From: Actinomycetes bacterium
Lineage (GTDB): Bacteria; Actinomycetota; Acidimicrobiia; Acidimicrobiales; Acidimicrobiaceae
Assembly (NCBI GenBank): GCA_021803345.1
Contig: JAJZLS010000068.1
Coordinates: forward strand, 1-64,000
Length of the DNA stretch: 64,000 nt
Direction: 5' to 3'
Part shown: positions 42,563 through 50,707 of the stretch, piece after piece
How positions within the stretch are numbered: the first letter of the stretch is position 1
Layout of the letters: the number at the start of each line of letters is the position of its first letter
Translations under genes and position numbers: made by a program
Notes under the pieces: model-generated
What the model was told of the DNA's origin: nothing
Databases searched by the model: none
The model's input: the letters and a program-made list of their open reading frames with translations, nothing else

Positions 42563-43663
42563 TTATGCGAGATAAGGTGACTTGGCTATCTGTGTCAGCT
42601 GTTCAAAGGAGTCCTGATTGATTGCCAGTGTATCTTCTATTCGAATTCCGAATTTTCCTTCCAGGTATACACCGGGTTCCACGGTGATGACATCGCCCTG
42701 TTCGAGCGGAATAGAATTTCCAGAGGAAACCCATGGTAATTCGTGTATTTCAAGACCTACTCCGTGACCGGTTCCATGGGTGAATAACTCGAGCATCCCG
42801 TAGGAGTCCAGAGTCTCCCGGCAAGTTTTGTCAATTCGGGAAATTTCCACTTCCTTGGCTGCGGCCTGACACCCCAGATGCTGCGCTTCGGAAACGGCAT
42901 TGTATGCCCTATCAAATTCTGCGGGAGCTTGGCTTGCAAGATAGTAAGTTCTTGTGCAATCGGAGTGATATCCCTCCACTGTTGCACCAAAATCAATTAC
43001 CACCACCTCGCCTTCCCGGATGGTTTTCAGAGTTGGCCTAGCGTGGGGCATAGCAGAGTTTTCACCCGATGCGACAATGGTCTCGAACGACGGACCTTCC
43101 GCTCCCAGCTTTCTCATGTTGTAATCTAGTTCAGCTGCAAATTCTACTTCGGTAGGTGAATGAAGAAGTTGAGGAAGGGTTTCTATTAAGGCTTTGTCAG
43201 CGATGCGACTGGCCTTGCGAATCAGTTCAATTTCATCACTATCTTTGATCCTCCGCAAGGTCTCAATCCCTACTTCCGATTCGAGAGGCCGATTGCCAAG
43301 GCTGTCAGTCCATTTATTGAATTGAGCAACCGTCGTGGTGTAGGGGTCGATCATTGTTTTAGTGCTACTTCCGATGAATTTCACAGCCGATTCGATTTGA
43401 CGTTCGGGCGAGCCAATGAAAATATCTAGAAACTGTTGGCACTCTTTCGTCTCACGGGCAGACTGTTCTTGATAGCGTCCGTCTGTAAGAAGCAGAGCTG
43501 GAACTGCCGAGTTGTGTCGATTGGAGCTGACTATCAGCAGTCCAGCTGATCCGGTGAATCCGGTCAAATAACGTATATTTGTCAGATTTGACACTATCAG
43601 GATCTCGCCGGAGGATTCATCCAGCATAGATCTCAATTGAGAAATTCTGGAGCTGTGGTTCAT
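42563..43663 (-). CDS. pepQ: Xaa-Pro dipeptidase/aminopeptidase (M24B)
   Basis: This 366-residue M24B peptidase has all metal ligands: two Asp in VIDFGATVEGYHSDCTRTYY, His in HGTGHGVGLEIHE and Glu residues in VEPGVYLEGKFGIRIED. It cleaves X-Pro bonds in the cytoplasm. I place the start at the Met of MNHSSRISQLRSML (43663), because the longer frame to 43771 adds unconserved residues. GGGGAA precedes the chosen ATG. It is upstream of efp-nusB, a conserved order. Unlike the M24 protein at 9531 it is complete at the active site. Confidence 0.92.
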   Translation of the reverse strand: MNHSSRISQLRSMLDESSGEILIVSNLTNIRYLTGFTGSAGLLIVSSNRHNSAVPALLLTDGRYQEQSARETKECQQFLDIFIGSPERQIESAVKFIGSSTKTMIDPYTTTVAQFNKWTDSLGNRPLESEVGIETLRRIKDSDEIELIRKASRIADKALIETLPQLLHSPTEVEFAAELDYNMRKLGAEGPSFETIVASGENSAMPHARPTLKTIREGEVVVIDFGATVEGYHSDCTRTYYLASQAPAEFDRAYNAVSEAQHLGCQAAAKEVEISRIDKTCRETLDSYGMLELFTHGTGHGVGLEIHELPWVSSGNSIPLEQGDVITVEPGVYLEGKFGIRIEDTLAINQDSFEQLTQIAKSPYLA

Positions 43664-43902
43664 GTTAGATTCCCCAAAAGTAATAAGCTTGCCGACAGTG
43701 ACACTAAATGCGTTCGAGTATGATCCTAGCCAAGAGCCTTTCTCGCTGAGTTTCAAAAAGACGGGATCCATACTTTTTGATGGGATTTTGAGGCCACTGA
43801 GCGCCGAACGTTAATTTTATAGTGCAATTTCGGGAGATTTTAGGCGCTTCTTACTTCAGTGTTCGGGTAATGTTGATCGATCATCACAAGTGTTAGGGCC
43901 AA

Positions 43903-44814
43903 ATGAATTTATTTGTAGGAACAGCAAGACAATCAGATAAAGACACAATGCGGGTAATCAAAGGCTACATCGCTCTGATGAAGCCGCGAATTATTGAGTT
44001 GCTTCTTATAACCACGGTACCGGCAATGATCGTGGCCAAACAAGGTATTCCGAATATCGGCTTGATCCTCGTTACCCTGATCGGCGGAACACTTTCAGCC
44101 GGGGGGGCCAACGCAGTCAACATGTGGGTTGACCGGGACATTGACGCGATTATGAAGAGGACGCAGAAAAGGCCTCTTGTCACTGGTGAGATTTCTCCAA
44201 CAGCCGCTCTTGTTTTTGCGATTTCTATTGAGGTGCTGGCATTTGTAGTTCTTGCAGTTTTTGTAAATCTGTTGAGCGCTATGTTTGCACTGGCTGCTGC
44301 TTTGTTTTACATTTTTGTTTACACTTTGTGGCTTAAGAGGTCTTCTACTCAAAATATCGTGATAGGTGGCGCCGCCGGGGCAGCTCCAGTTTTAGTAGGC
44401 TGGGCGGCAGTCACAAATTCGGTATCCTGGACGCCAATAATCATGTTCCTGATTATTTTTCTTTGGACTCCTCCGCATTTCTGGGCGCTTGCGTTTAGGT
44501 ATAAGGAGGATTATGCCAGTGCAAATGTGCCGATGCTGCCTTCAGTGGCCACGGCGAAGCGAACAGCTCGCGAGATAGTCATTTACACCGTAATTTTGTG
44601 GGCATGCACGCTGGTGCTGGCACCGGTTGCTCATCTAGGTATTATTTACACTCTCTCCGCAATAGTTCTCGGAGCCGGTTTTTTTGGGTACACGGTAGTT
44701 CTTTACAGAAACTGTTCACCCAAAGTGGCGATGAGGGTATTTAGCTATTCGATTACCTATTTGACACTTTTATTTTTGGCTATGGGGATAGATATTCTTG
44801 TCAGACACTACTAA
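43903..44814 (+). CDS. ctaB: Protoheme IX farnesyltransferase (heme O synthase)
   Basis: This UbiA-family membrane enzyme of 303 residues makes heme O from heme B and farnesyl diphosphate for the heme-copper oxidase. It has the prenyl-diphosphate/Mg motif NMWVDRDIDAIMKRTQKRP and the second motif region YKEDYASANVPMLP, with about eight helices. ATG 43903 may be upstream of the true start, since ATG 43948 (MRVIKGYIALMKPR) fits the family better. The end overlaps the following gene by 17 bases. Confidence 0.93.
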   Translation: MNLFVGTARQSDKDTMRVIKGYIALMKPRIIELLLITTVPAMIVAKQGIPNIGLILVTLIGGTLSAGGANAVNMWVDRDIDAIMKRTQKRPLVTGEISPTAALVFAISIEVLAFVVLAVFVNLLSAMFALAAALFYIFVYTLWLKRSSTQNIVIGGAAGAAPVLVGWAAVTNSVSWTPIIMFLIIFLWTPPHFWALAFRYKEDYASANVPMLPSVATAKRTAREIVIYTVILWACTLVLAPVAHLGIIYTLSAIVLGAGFFGYTVVLYRNCSPKVAMRVFSYSITYLTLLFLAMGIDILVRHY

Positions 44815-45412
44815 TGACCAATCGACCGGGCAAAGACCAAATCCACGGAGGATCATATATTTCGGTCTGATTGCAACGGTTGTAATTCTCGTTATATACG
44901 CGGTGGCAGTATCTTTGACTACCAGCAGCGTGTCCTCAGGATCATCGTCTGTCTCAACCAAATACACTGGTGTCCAGAATGGCGGCCCGTTGGTTGGTAA
45001 AGTAGTTCCAGGGTTTTCGTTAACCACAGTGGCTACCGCATCACAAAAGTTGTCTTTGAAAAGCTACATAGGTCATCCGCTAGTTCTCAATTTCTTTGCC
45101 TCCTGGTGTGTGCCGTGCAAAACTGAGCTTCCTGAATTTGCCAGTCTGTCAAAGATGGATGCGGGTAAAGTCCAGTTTATTGGGGTGGACGAAAATGATA
45201 CTAGGGGTCCGGCCCAAGCGCTCCTGAAATCGGCAGGAGTTACCTACCCGACTGGATTTGACGGATCCGGCAGCCTGGTTCAGCCATTTCATCTCATCGG
45301 TCTTCCAACCACTTTGTTTATAAATTCAAAAGGTGTGGTGGTCGACTATATCGCAGGGCAGATTTCGCTGTCTACGCTTAAGCAGGGTATTGCCAAGATA
45401 GTAAAAAATTGA
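44798..45412 (+). CDS. TlpA/ResA-like membrane-anchored thioredoxin
   Basis: This 204-residue protein has a single anchor (about 20-42), a Ser-rich linker and an extracytoplasmic thioredoxin domain with NFFASWCVPCKTELPEFASL (CxxC) and cis-Pro in GLPTTLF. TTG 44798 overlaps the end of ctaB, so the two are translationally coupled. The place between ctaB and the oxidase operon suggests thiol reduction for CuA or heme assembly; this is inference from context. Confidence 0.85.
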   Translation: MSDTTNDQSTGQRPNPRRIIYFGLIATVVILVIYAVAVSLTTSSVSSGSSSVSTKYTGVQNGGPLVGKVVPGFSLTTVATASQKLSLKSYIGHPLVLNFFASWCVPCKTELPEFASLSKMDAGKVQFIGVDENDTRGPAQALLKSAGVTYPTGFDGSGSLVQPFHLIGLPTTLFINSKGVVVDYIAGQISLSTLKQGIAKIVKN

Positions 45413-45882
45413 TCGGAAGCGGCAGAGATTCGAATTTGTGGCTGTCAGCCGGTTTATCTAACGCAATCTTTTGGCACCGACCGTGGTGGCAAAAAAATCG
45501 ATTGCATTCTCATGACGGCGGCTCTAACATCTTGCTAGAGATGCCAAAAAATCTCTAGGTGGCATATTGGGGCTATCCAAGATAGATGCATGATGCATCT
45601 GAGAGAGATCCTAAAAACCTGGGATCAGGTATTCCAGTTAATGATATCGTAAAAGTGCAGCATTGGTGCTAGTTTTGTAGATTTTTTGTGGGGGAGTTAC
45701 AAATTGGTTATTTGTTCAAAAGAAACCGTAAAAAGTCAACCAATTTGCAATTTTATGAACTATGGTATTTTCCAAGTATTTGCACAGGAAGTTTTTATTT
45801 CCTGACTTTTACGACCAAGCAAGATAGATAGATAACCAAGATAAATAACTAGATAGTTGATTTACTATCGAAGGGGGTTAAA
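45413..45882. promoter_or_regulatory. Inverted-repeat-rich region upstream of the cytochrome oxidase operon
   Basis: This 470-base non-coding region contains at least four perfect or near-perfect inverted repeats. A long stem runs 45463-45505 (GCAATC to GATTGC with an inner GGCACC/GGTGGC), possibly terminating the upstream transcript. CTAGAGAT/ATCTCTAG lies at 45535-45558 and overlaps an alternative ATGCCA/TGGCAT pairing at 45541-45565. A 17-bp palindrome AGATGCAT-G-ATGCATCT lies at 45584-45600. CAGGAA/TTCCTG lies at 45785-45804. The operon promoter should be near the right end. AAGGGGG 5 bases before TTG 45883 is the ribosome-binding site. Confidence 0.45.
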
Positions 45883-46563
45883 TTGTCGAAAGGAGCACGG
45901 GTGGCTGCCGTGTTGGTATCCTTTGCCATCGGGATCAGTTTGATTCTGTTTGGTATTTTTGGATATCTTCGCAGTAGGCCACCGACAGTTGCGGCGACAC
46001 CGTCTTCTACTCATCCTGGTTCGGTAAACCTAGTACTTCAAACTGACGGCGCGGTTGGTGTCGGACCGCATCCGAATTGGGTTGGATACTGGGCTCAAGA
46101 CGCCGCTGGAAAATGGAAGCAGACAACGCTCCTCCAGGTACCAGCGCATACCAAAGTGAACGTAACAGTGTATGAGTACGATTCCGGTGGAGCGCTTCGA
46201 AATCCTTTGTGGGGCAAGATCCAGGGGACCACTGGTGGCACCGTCAACATCAACGGGAAAACCGTGTCGTTGGTCAACCCTAACAAGGGTAATGGAATTG
46301 CTCACACGTTTGCCGTCCCGTCATTGGGAATTGTTGTTCCCTTTTATGGCGTTTCAGGAAAAGAAAAGAACTTCTGTACTACCGGTCCTTGTAATCTGAG
46401 CGAAGCTCACGTTACCACCAAGTTCAGTTTTACTACTGGAAATACCGGTACCTTTCGCTGGCAGTGCTTCATTCCTTGCGGCCTAGGTTACCTCATGGGT
46501 AATGGCGGTCCTATGACAACTGTGGGGTATATGGCTGGATTCTTAAAGGTGGTGAATGCCTGA
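45883..46563 (+). CDS. Membrane-anchored cupredoxin-domain protein with degenerate CuA-like motif
   Basis: This 226-residue protein has an N-terminal transmembrane anchor (about 8-28) and an extracytoplasmic cupredoxin-like fold. A His in GIAHTFAVP and the segment WQCFIPCGLGYLMGNGGPM mimic the CuA loop C-x3-C-x3-H-x2-M of subunit II. However, Tyr replaces the His and the Met is shifted by one. It may hold a mononuclear copper and pass electrons to, or help assemble, the oxidase. Its stop overlaps the ctaC start by one base (TGATG). It is first in the oxidase operon, starting at TTG. Confidence 0.72.
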   Translation: MSKGARVAAVLVSFAIGISLILFGIFGYLRSRPPTVAATPSSTHPGSVNLVLQTDGAVGVGPHPNWVGYWAQDAAGKWKQTTLLQVPAHTKVNVTVYEYDSGGALRNPLWGKIQGTTGGTVNINGKTVSLVNPNKGNGIAHTFAVPSLGIVVPFYGVSGKEKNFCTTGPCNLSEAHVTTKFSFTTGNTGTFRWQCFIPCGLGYLMGNGGPMTTVGYMAGFLKVVNA

Positions 46564-47468
46564 TGGCCGGTGTATCTCCAAAGATATCAGGTGATACTCG
46601 AAAGCACGGAACCAGGATTTTTATAATCTGGCTAGTGGCTTCGATAATTGGATCATCGCTGATCTATTTTGTTCTTGGGCCTCATCTTCCTCCTGGTACA
46701 ATGACAAACCAGGCAAGAGGTCAGCAGTTTGACATCAAGGTTCTTTCGACAGTTGCAACTCCTGTTTTGCTTTTCGTCTGGATCTACATGGGATACGCCA
46801 CGATCACGTGGCGGCTCAAGAAGGGTGAAAGCTGGGCTGACGGCGATGGAATGTACCTTAAGGGAAACCGCAAGGTACAGGGCTGGTGGTATTTCATCAC
46901 ATCAGCTACAGTTCTTTCTCTGGCGGTTTTTGGCACCTACGAACTTATTGCACCAGCGGGCGCAGGTGGTGGAGAGGGACCAAGTCCAATTTGGAAGCCA
47001 GCTTCGCACCACATGCTCCAGGTTCAGGTCATTGCTCAGCAGTGGAGATTTACCTATCGTTTCCCGCAGTATGGGGGCATGGAGACCACTTCACTGGAGC
47101 TTCCGAATAACACTCAGATTCAGTTCAATGTGACTTCTCTTGATGTTATTCATGATTTCTGGGCTTATCAGCTTGGTGTTAAGGCAGACGCTAACCCGGA
47201 TGTCAACAACGTCGCTTATGCAAAGCCGGATCAACTCGGCAGGTTTACAGTTCGTTGTGACGAGCTTTGTGGTGTATGGCACGGTGCTATGTACAACTAC
47301 GGCACTGTGGTTACACCGTCTCAGTTCAATACCTGGGCTACCAATTTGGAGAAGCAGAATGCTGCTGTGACCAAGTTGCTTCCCAAGTATGCAACGACTT
47401 ACACTCCTTCTTACACCGGCGCAGGTGGCGGCTATTACCCACCTGGTGATCCGAATGGAAACTTGTAA
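46563..47468 (+). CDS. ctaC: Cytochrome c oxidase subunit II (CuA)
   Basis: This 301-residue subunit has two membrane helices (about 18-40 and 65-85, in VATPVLLFVWIYMG, plus the later SATVLSLAVFGTY) and a C-terminal CuA domain. The site is complete: His in LDVIHDFW and CDELCGVWHGAM (C-x3-C-x3-H-x2-M). QQWRFTYRFPQYGG contains the electron-entry Trp. No lipobox or cytochrome c extension is present. It accepts electrons from a soluble or bound donor and passes them to subunit I. Confidence 0.93.
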   Translation: MAGVSPKISGDTRKHGTRIFIIWLVASIIGSSLIYFVLGPHLPPGTMTNQARGQQFDIKVLSTVATPVLLFVWIYMGYATITWRLKKGESWADGDGMYLKGNRKVQGWWYFITSATVLSLAVFGTYELIAPAGAGGGEGPSPIWKPASHHMLQVQVIAQQWRFTYRFPQYGGMETTSLELPNNTQIQFNVTSLDVIHDFWAYQLGVKADANPDVNNVAYAKPDQLGRFTVRCDELCGVWHGAMYNYGTVVTPSQFNTWATNLEKQNAAVTKLLPKYATTYTPSYTGAGGGYYPPGDPNGNL

Positions 47469-47543
47469 AAATGGCTTCTTACACTAGAGGTCTTTCGATC
47501 TGTCTTTTGAGGGTTTGCTCTCAAAAGAGTGGAGGATACTTTT

Positions 47544-49493
47544 ATGGCAATTGATATGTCCGCTCCAACGGGAGTTGGGCGGCCAGGCGATAGCCCTGCC
47601 AATGGTACGTCTAGGGGTAAAGGTTTCCGGCTGAATGCACTTACTGCACTTATAGCCGGGGCGATTGGATACCTATTCGGCCACTGGGCAGGCAATGCGA
47701 TCGCCAGCGGATACCAGCAAGTTCAAGGGTCGGGTCAGAACGACATTGCCGTAATCCTTGGATATCTGTTTGGTACCGTTGGCTGGTTTGCAGGCCTTGG
47801 TGCCCTTAACTACCCGATTAAGAAGATTTTTGGTTGTGAGCCAGCTGGCGATGAACCAAGTTACGAAAAGGGTGTAGGAAAGTATTTCCGCTTCACCTTG
47901 GATCACAAGGTTGTAGGTGTTCAGTACCTTTTCGGTATGCTGACTTACTTTTTTGTGGCTGGCCTGTTGGCGCTTGCCATTCGTACCGAGTTGTTGTCGC
48001 CGACAAACCATATTTTCAGTCCGGATATTTATTTGGAAGTTGTTAGCGAACACGGAACTCTGATGATGATGATGATGACATCAGTCGTCATGGGTCCTTT
48101 CGGTAACTACCTGATTCCGCTGATGATTGGTGCCAAGAGGGTCGCATTTCCTCGCCTTGAGGCAGCTTCTTTCTGGTTCACTCCAGCTTCATTTGTAATT
48201 TTGCTTTCAGCCCTATGGATGGGTGGATTCCAGTCAGGTTGGACTGGATATGCCCCGCTTTCAATCCAACAGGGGGTTGGGCAAGACTCCTATATCATGG
48301 CCTTTGCCCTGATGGGCTTTTCAATGATTTGTGCATCCACGAACATGATTGCCACCATAATCAACTACAGAGCACCTGGTATGCGCTGGAGTAGATTGCC
48401 TATCTTGGTATGGTCACTGATGGCCACTGCGTTCATGATGGTTTTGGCTGTGCCAGTACTGATCGACGGCTTGTATGTCATGGCTCTCGATCGAACTGCT
48501 CAGACTTCACTTCTTTATGGAGCTCACGGTGGTAGTCCGTTCCTGTGGGAGAACCTTTTCTGGTTCTTTGGCCATCCGGAGGTTTACCTTCTGGCGGTTC
48601 CAGGGTTCGGAATTGTTTCCGAACTGGCACCAGTCTTTTGCCGCAAGCCGCTTTTCGGTTACAAGACTTCTGCTGCCGGGATGATCGGAGTCTCGGTACT
48701 TTCCTTCTTTGTATGGCAGCACCACCTTTTCCAGAGCGGTATGAACCCAGACATGCGTCCAATGTTCATGCTTACAACAGAGTTGATTTCAATTCCTACT
48801 GGTTTCTTGTACTTGGTTGGAATGGGAACTCTTTGGAAGGCAAGGATCAAATTTGACGTCCCGATGCTGTTTGTTGCGGGATTGTTCTTCAACTTCTTGT
48901 TTGGTGGGCTTTCGGGTGTGTACCTGTCAGACGTTCCTGCTGACGTGACTATTCACGGTAGTTTTTTCGTTATGGCCCACTTCCACTACACCATCATGGG
49001 TGCTTTGATATTCGCAGTATTTGGTGCCATTTATTATTGGACCCCCTTAATTACCGGAATTCAGCTCTCATCGAAGTTAGGAAAGATCCACTTCTGGACA
49101 ATGTTCATAACTTTCAACTCAACGTTCCTTCCACTTTTCGCAATTGGATTACTTGGACAGCCTCGTCGAGTTTTCGAGTATGCCCATAGGCTTCAGACGT
49201 TGAATGACTGGGTTTCAATCAGTGCCTACTTGCTGGGACTGTCTTTGACCTTCTTTGTTGTCACATTTGTCTGGCAGCTGGCTGTGGTACGCAAGCCTTC
49301 GCCGAAAAACCCTTGGCACTCAAGAGGTTTGGAATGGCAGGGTGCTATGCCTCCGCTGCCTCATAACTTTGACACAATTCCGGTTATCCAGTCTGGTCCA
49401 TACGAGTATGGTGACCCGAACGCTATTCCGATGGTGGAGTGGGGAACTAACGGAGATGTTACTGCTCCTGCATCAGTTGGAGGTGCTTCATGA
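47544..49493 (+). CDS. ctaD: Cytochrome c oxidase subunit I
   Basis: This catalytic subunit of about 649 residues has the ligands of a heme-copper oxidase: low-spin heme His in VSEHGTLMMM, CuB His and cross-linked Tyr in FWFFGHPEVYLLAVPG, the His pair in VWQHHLF, and the heme a3/a axial set in MAHFHYTIMG. It has an extra N-terminal region of about 100 residues with hydrophobic segments before the usual first helix. I choose ATG 47544, with GGAGG 8 bases upstream, over GTG 47529. It reduces oxygen to water and pumps protons. Confidence 0.95.
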   Translation: MAIDMSAPTGVGRPGDSPANGTSRGKGFRLNALTALIAGAIGYLFGHWAGNAIASGYQQVQGSGQNDIAVILGYLFGTVGWFAGLGALNYPIKKIFGCEPAGDEPSYEKGVGKYFRFTLDHKVVGVQYLFGMLTYFFVAGLLALAIRTELLSPTNHIFSPDIYLEVVSEHGTLMMMMMTSVVMGPFGNYLIPLMIGAKRVAFPRLEAASFWFTPASFVILLSALWMGGFQSGWTGYAPLSIQQGVGQDSYIMAFALMGFSMICASTNMIATIINYRAPGMRWSRLPILVWSLMATAFMMVLAVPVLIDGLYVMALDRTAQTSLLYGAHGGSPFLWENLFWFFGHPEVYLLAVPGFGIVSELAPVFCRKPLFGYKTSAAGMIGVSVLSFFVWQHHLFQSGMNPDMRPMFMLTTELISIPTGFLYLVGMGTLWKARIKFDVPMLFVAGLFFNFLFGGLSGVYLSDVPADVTIHGSFFVMAHFHYTIMGALIFAVFGAIYYWTPLITGIQLSSKLGKIHFWTMFITFNSTFLPLFAIGLLGQPRRVFEYAHRLQTLNDWVSISAYLLGLSLTFFVVTFVWQLAVVRKPSPKNPWHSRGLEWQGAMPPLPHNFDTIPVIQSGPYEYGDPNAIPMVEWGTNGDVTAPASVGGAS

Positions 49494-50137
49494 GTGAGAT
49501 AACTGAAAATCGACCCGTGATTGACGAAGAGCAGTTGCATCACGATATGGGGCTGGGCGCCATTTGGACCGCTTCCCGCCTGATAATCGGTTCGACGACC
49601 ATGCTCTTTGCAGGGATAGCATTTGCGTTTTTCTATCTCAAGTCACTTGATAGCCATGGTTTGTTTGATCCTCACGGCGTAACCGCCTCAACTTTGGTTG
49701 GCTCGGTTATCCTTGGGCTGGTAGTGGTTAGTGCATTTATTTCTAACTACTCCACATGGCGTATGAAGAAGGGTTACTCTTTCGACTGGCAGGTTGGTTC
49801 AGTGATTTCGTTACTTCTCGGACTGTTGGCTATAGGGCTGCAGGTCTGGGAATTAACCAGACTGAACTTTTTGCCAGGGGCATCCGGATACGCCGGTGTG
49901 TACATTGCATTTGTTCCTGTTTACTCAGGGGTAATGTTCCTGTCCATGTACTGGTTAGAGACTTTGGTAGCAAGGTCTATCCGGGCCAGAAAAGCTTTAG
50001 CACAAGATGGTGGTGCTGGGCTTTCGAAGCTTCCCATGGCTGAGAATTTCAGAGCTAGCGTTGATGCATTCAACTATTTCTGGAACTTCATGGTGCTGAT
50101 TTCGGTCATTTTCTTCATCATATTTTATGTAATTTAG
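49490..50137 (+). CDS. ctaE: Cytochrome c oxidase subunit III
   Basis: This 215-residue membrane subunit has about five helices and the heme-copper-oxidase subunit III pattern: SRLIIGSTTMLFAGIAFAFFYL at the first helix, QVWELTRLNFLPGAS in the middle and DAFNYFWNFMVLISVIFFIIFY at the end. It overlaps ctaD by four bases (ATGA). It supports proton uptake and stability of subunit I. Confidence 0.9.
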   Translation: MSEITENRPVIDEEQLHHDMGLGAIWTASRLIIGSTTMLFAGIAFAFFYLKSLDSHGLFDPHGVTASTLVGSVILGLVVVSAFISNYSTWRMKKGYSFDWQVGSVISLLLGLLAIGLQVWELTRLNFLPGASGYAGVYIAFVPVYSGVMFLSMYWLETLVARSIRARKALAQDGGAGLSKLPMAENFRASVDAFNYFWNFMVLISVIFFIIFYVI

Positions 50138-50151
50138 AAAGTGACATTATG

Positions 50152-50177
50152 TTGGGACTGTCTTAGGGCAGTCCCAA
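50152..50177 (+). promoter_or_regulatory. Hairpin between ctaE and the small membrane gene
   Basis: TTGGGACTG (50152-50160) and CAGTCCCAA (50169-50177) form a perfect 9-bp stem with an 8-base loop, 15 bases after the ctaE stop. It may be a partial terminator or a processing/stability element within the operon. The run AAGTTTT after it is short. Confidence 0.6.
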
Positions 50178-50226
50178 ATGAAAGTTTTATAACGCACAAT
50201 GTTTGTGGTTTAGGAGGTTTGTTGAA

Positions 50227-50346
50227 ATGATAGCAACGTTAGTGTCTAATACTCCGGCTGGTGGAGTATTGACCTTTGCCATTCCGATAGGTGTGTTTGC
50301 AGCGGTTTGTGCTTGGGGATTCTTCCAGCGGAAGCGTATTAGCTGA
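50227..50346 (+). CDS. 39-residue single-pass membrane protein, possible small oxidase subunit
   Basis: ATG 50227 has a strong ribosome-binding site TAGGAGG (50211-50217) 9 bases upstream. The frame encodes a short N-terminus with TPAGG, a hydrophobic segment (VLTFAIPIGVFAAVCAWGFF) and a basic end QRKRIS. This is the composition of tiny accessory subunits such as CtaF- or CydX-like peptides. It lies between two strong hairpins directly after ctaE, so it is likely the last gene of the oxidase operon. No family assignment is possible by eye. Confidence 0.7.
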   Translation: MIATLVSNTPAGGVLTFAIPIGVFAAVCAWGFFQRKRIS

Positions 50347-50375
50347 TAAGTTAGCCAAATGATTTTGATTATTTG

Positions 50376-50412
50376 AAACGGGAGCCGGTGTTGTGTTGGC
50401 TCCCGTTTTGTA
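50376..50412 (+). terminator. Rho-independent terminator of the oxidase operon
   Basis: AAACGGGAGCC (50376-50386) pairs with GGCTCCCGTTT (50398-50408) around an 11-base loop, followed by TTGTATTTG. It lies 30 bases after the stop of the 39-residue gene and ends the oxidase transcript. Confidence 0.85.
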
Positions 50413-50707
50413 TTTGTAGTATTTTGATTCGGTTTTCAGTGTGCGCTGAGCCGCGAGTTGCCCAGCACTGGTTATTGCTTTGGGTTACAGAATTAGCGAA
50501 TATTTAAGTTAGTAGCCAAAGGTAGCAGCAGTCGTGGCGGATCGAATTCTCGTTTTGGCAGCCGATACTTGTACGCAAATGGGGGTTAGTGCGACCAGGT
50601 GGACTGTGCTATAGATCGGGACAGTTTTCGATTGGGTTGAAGTGCGGAGACAAGTAACGATTTATGTGCTAATTGTGGGGCAATACTCAGTAGCTTGGGG
50701 GGGTTTC
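50413..50707. other. Intergenic region before the molybdenum hydroxylase gene
   Basis: About 300 bases without a gene. The hydroxylase frame extends in-frame back to GTG 50642, but those residues do not resemble the family. I see no clear promoter or repeat here. Confidence 0.3.
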
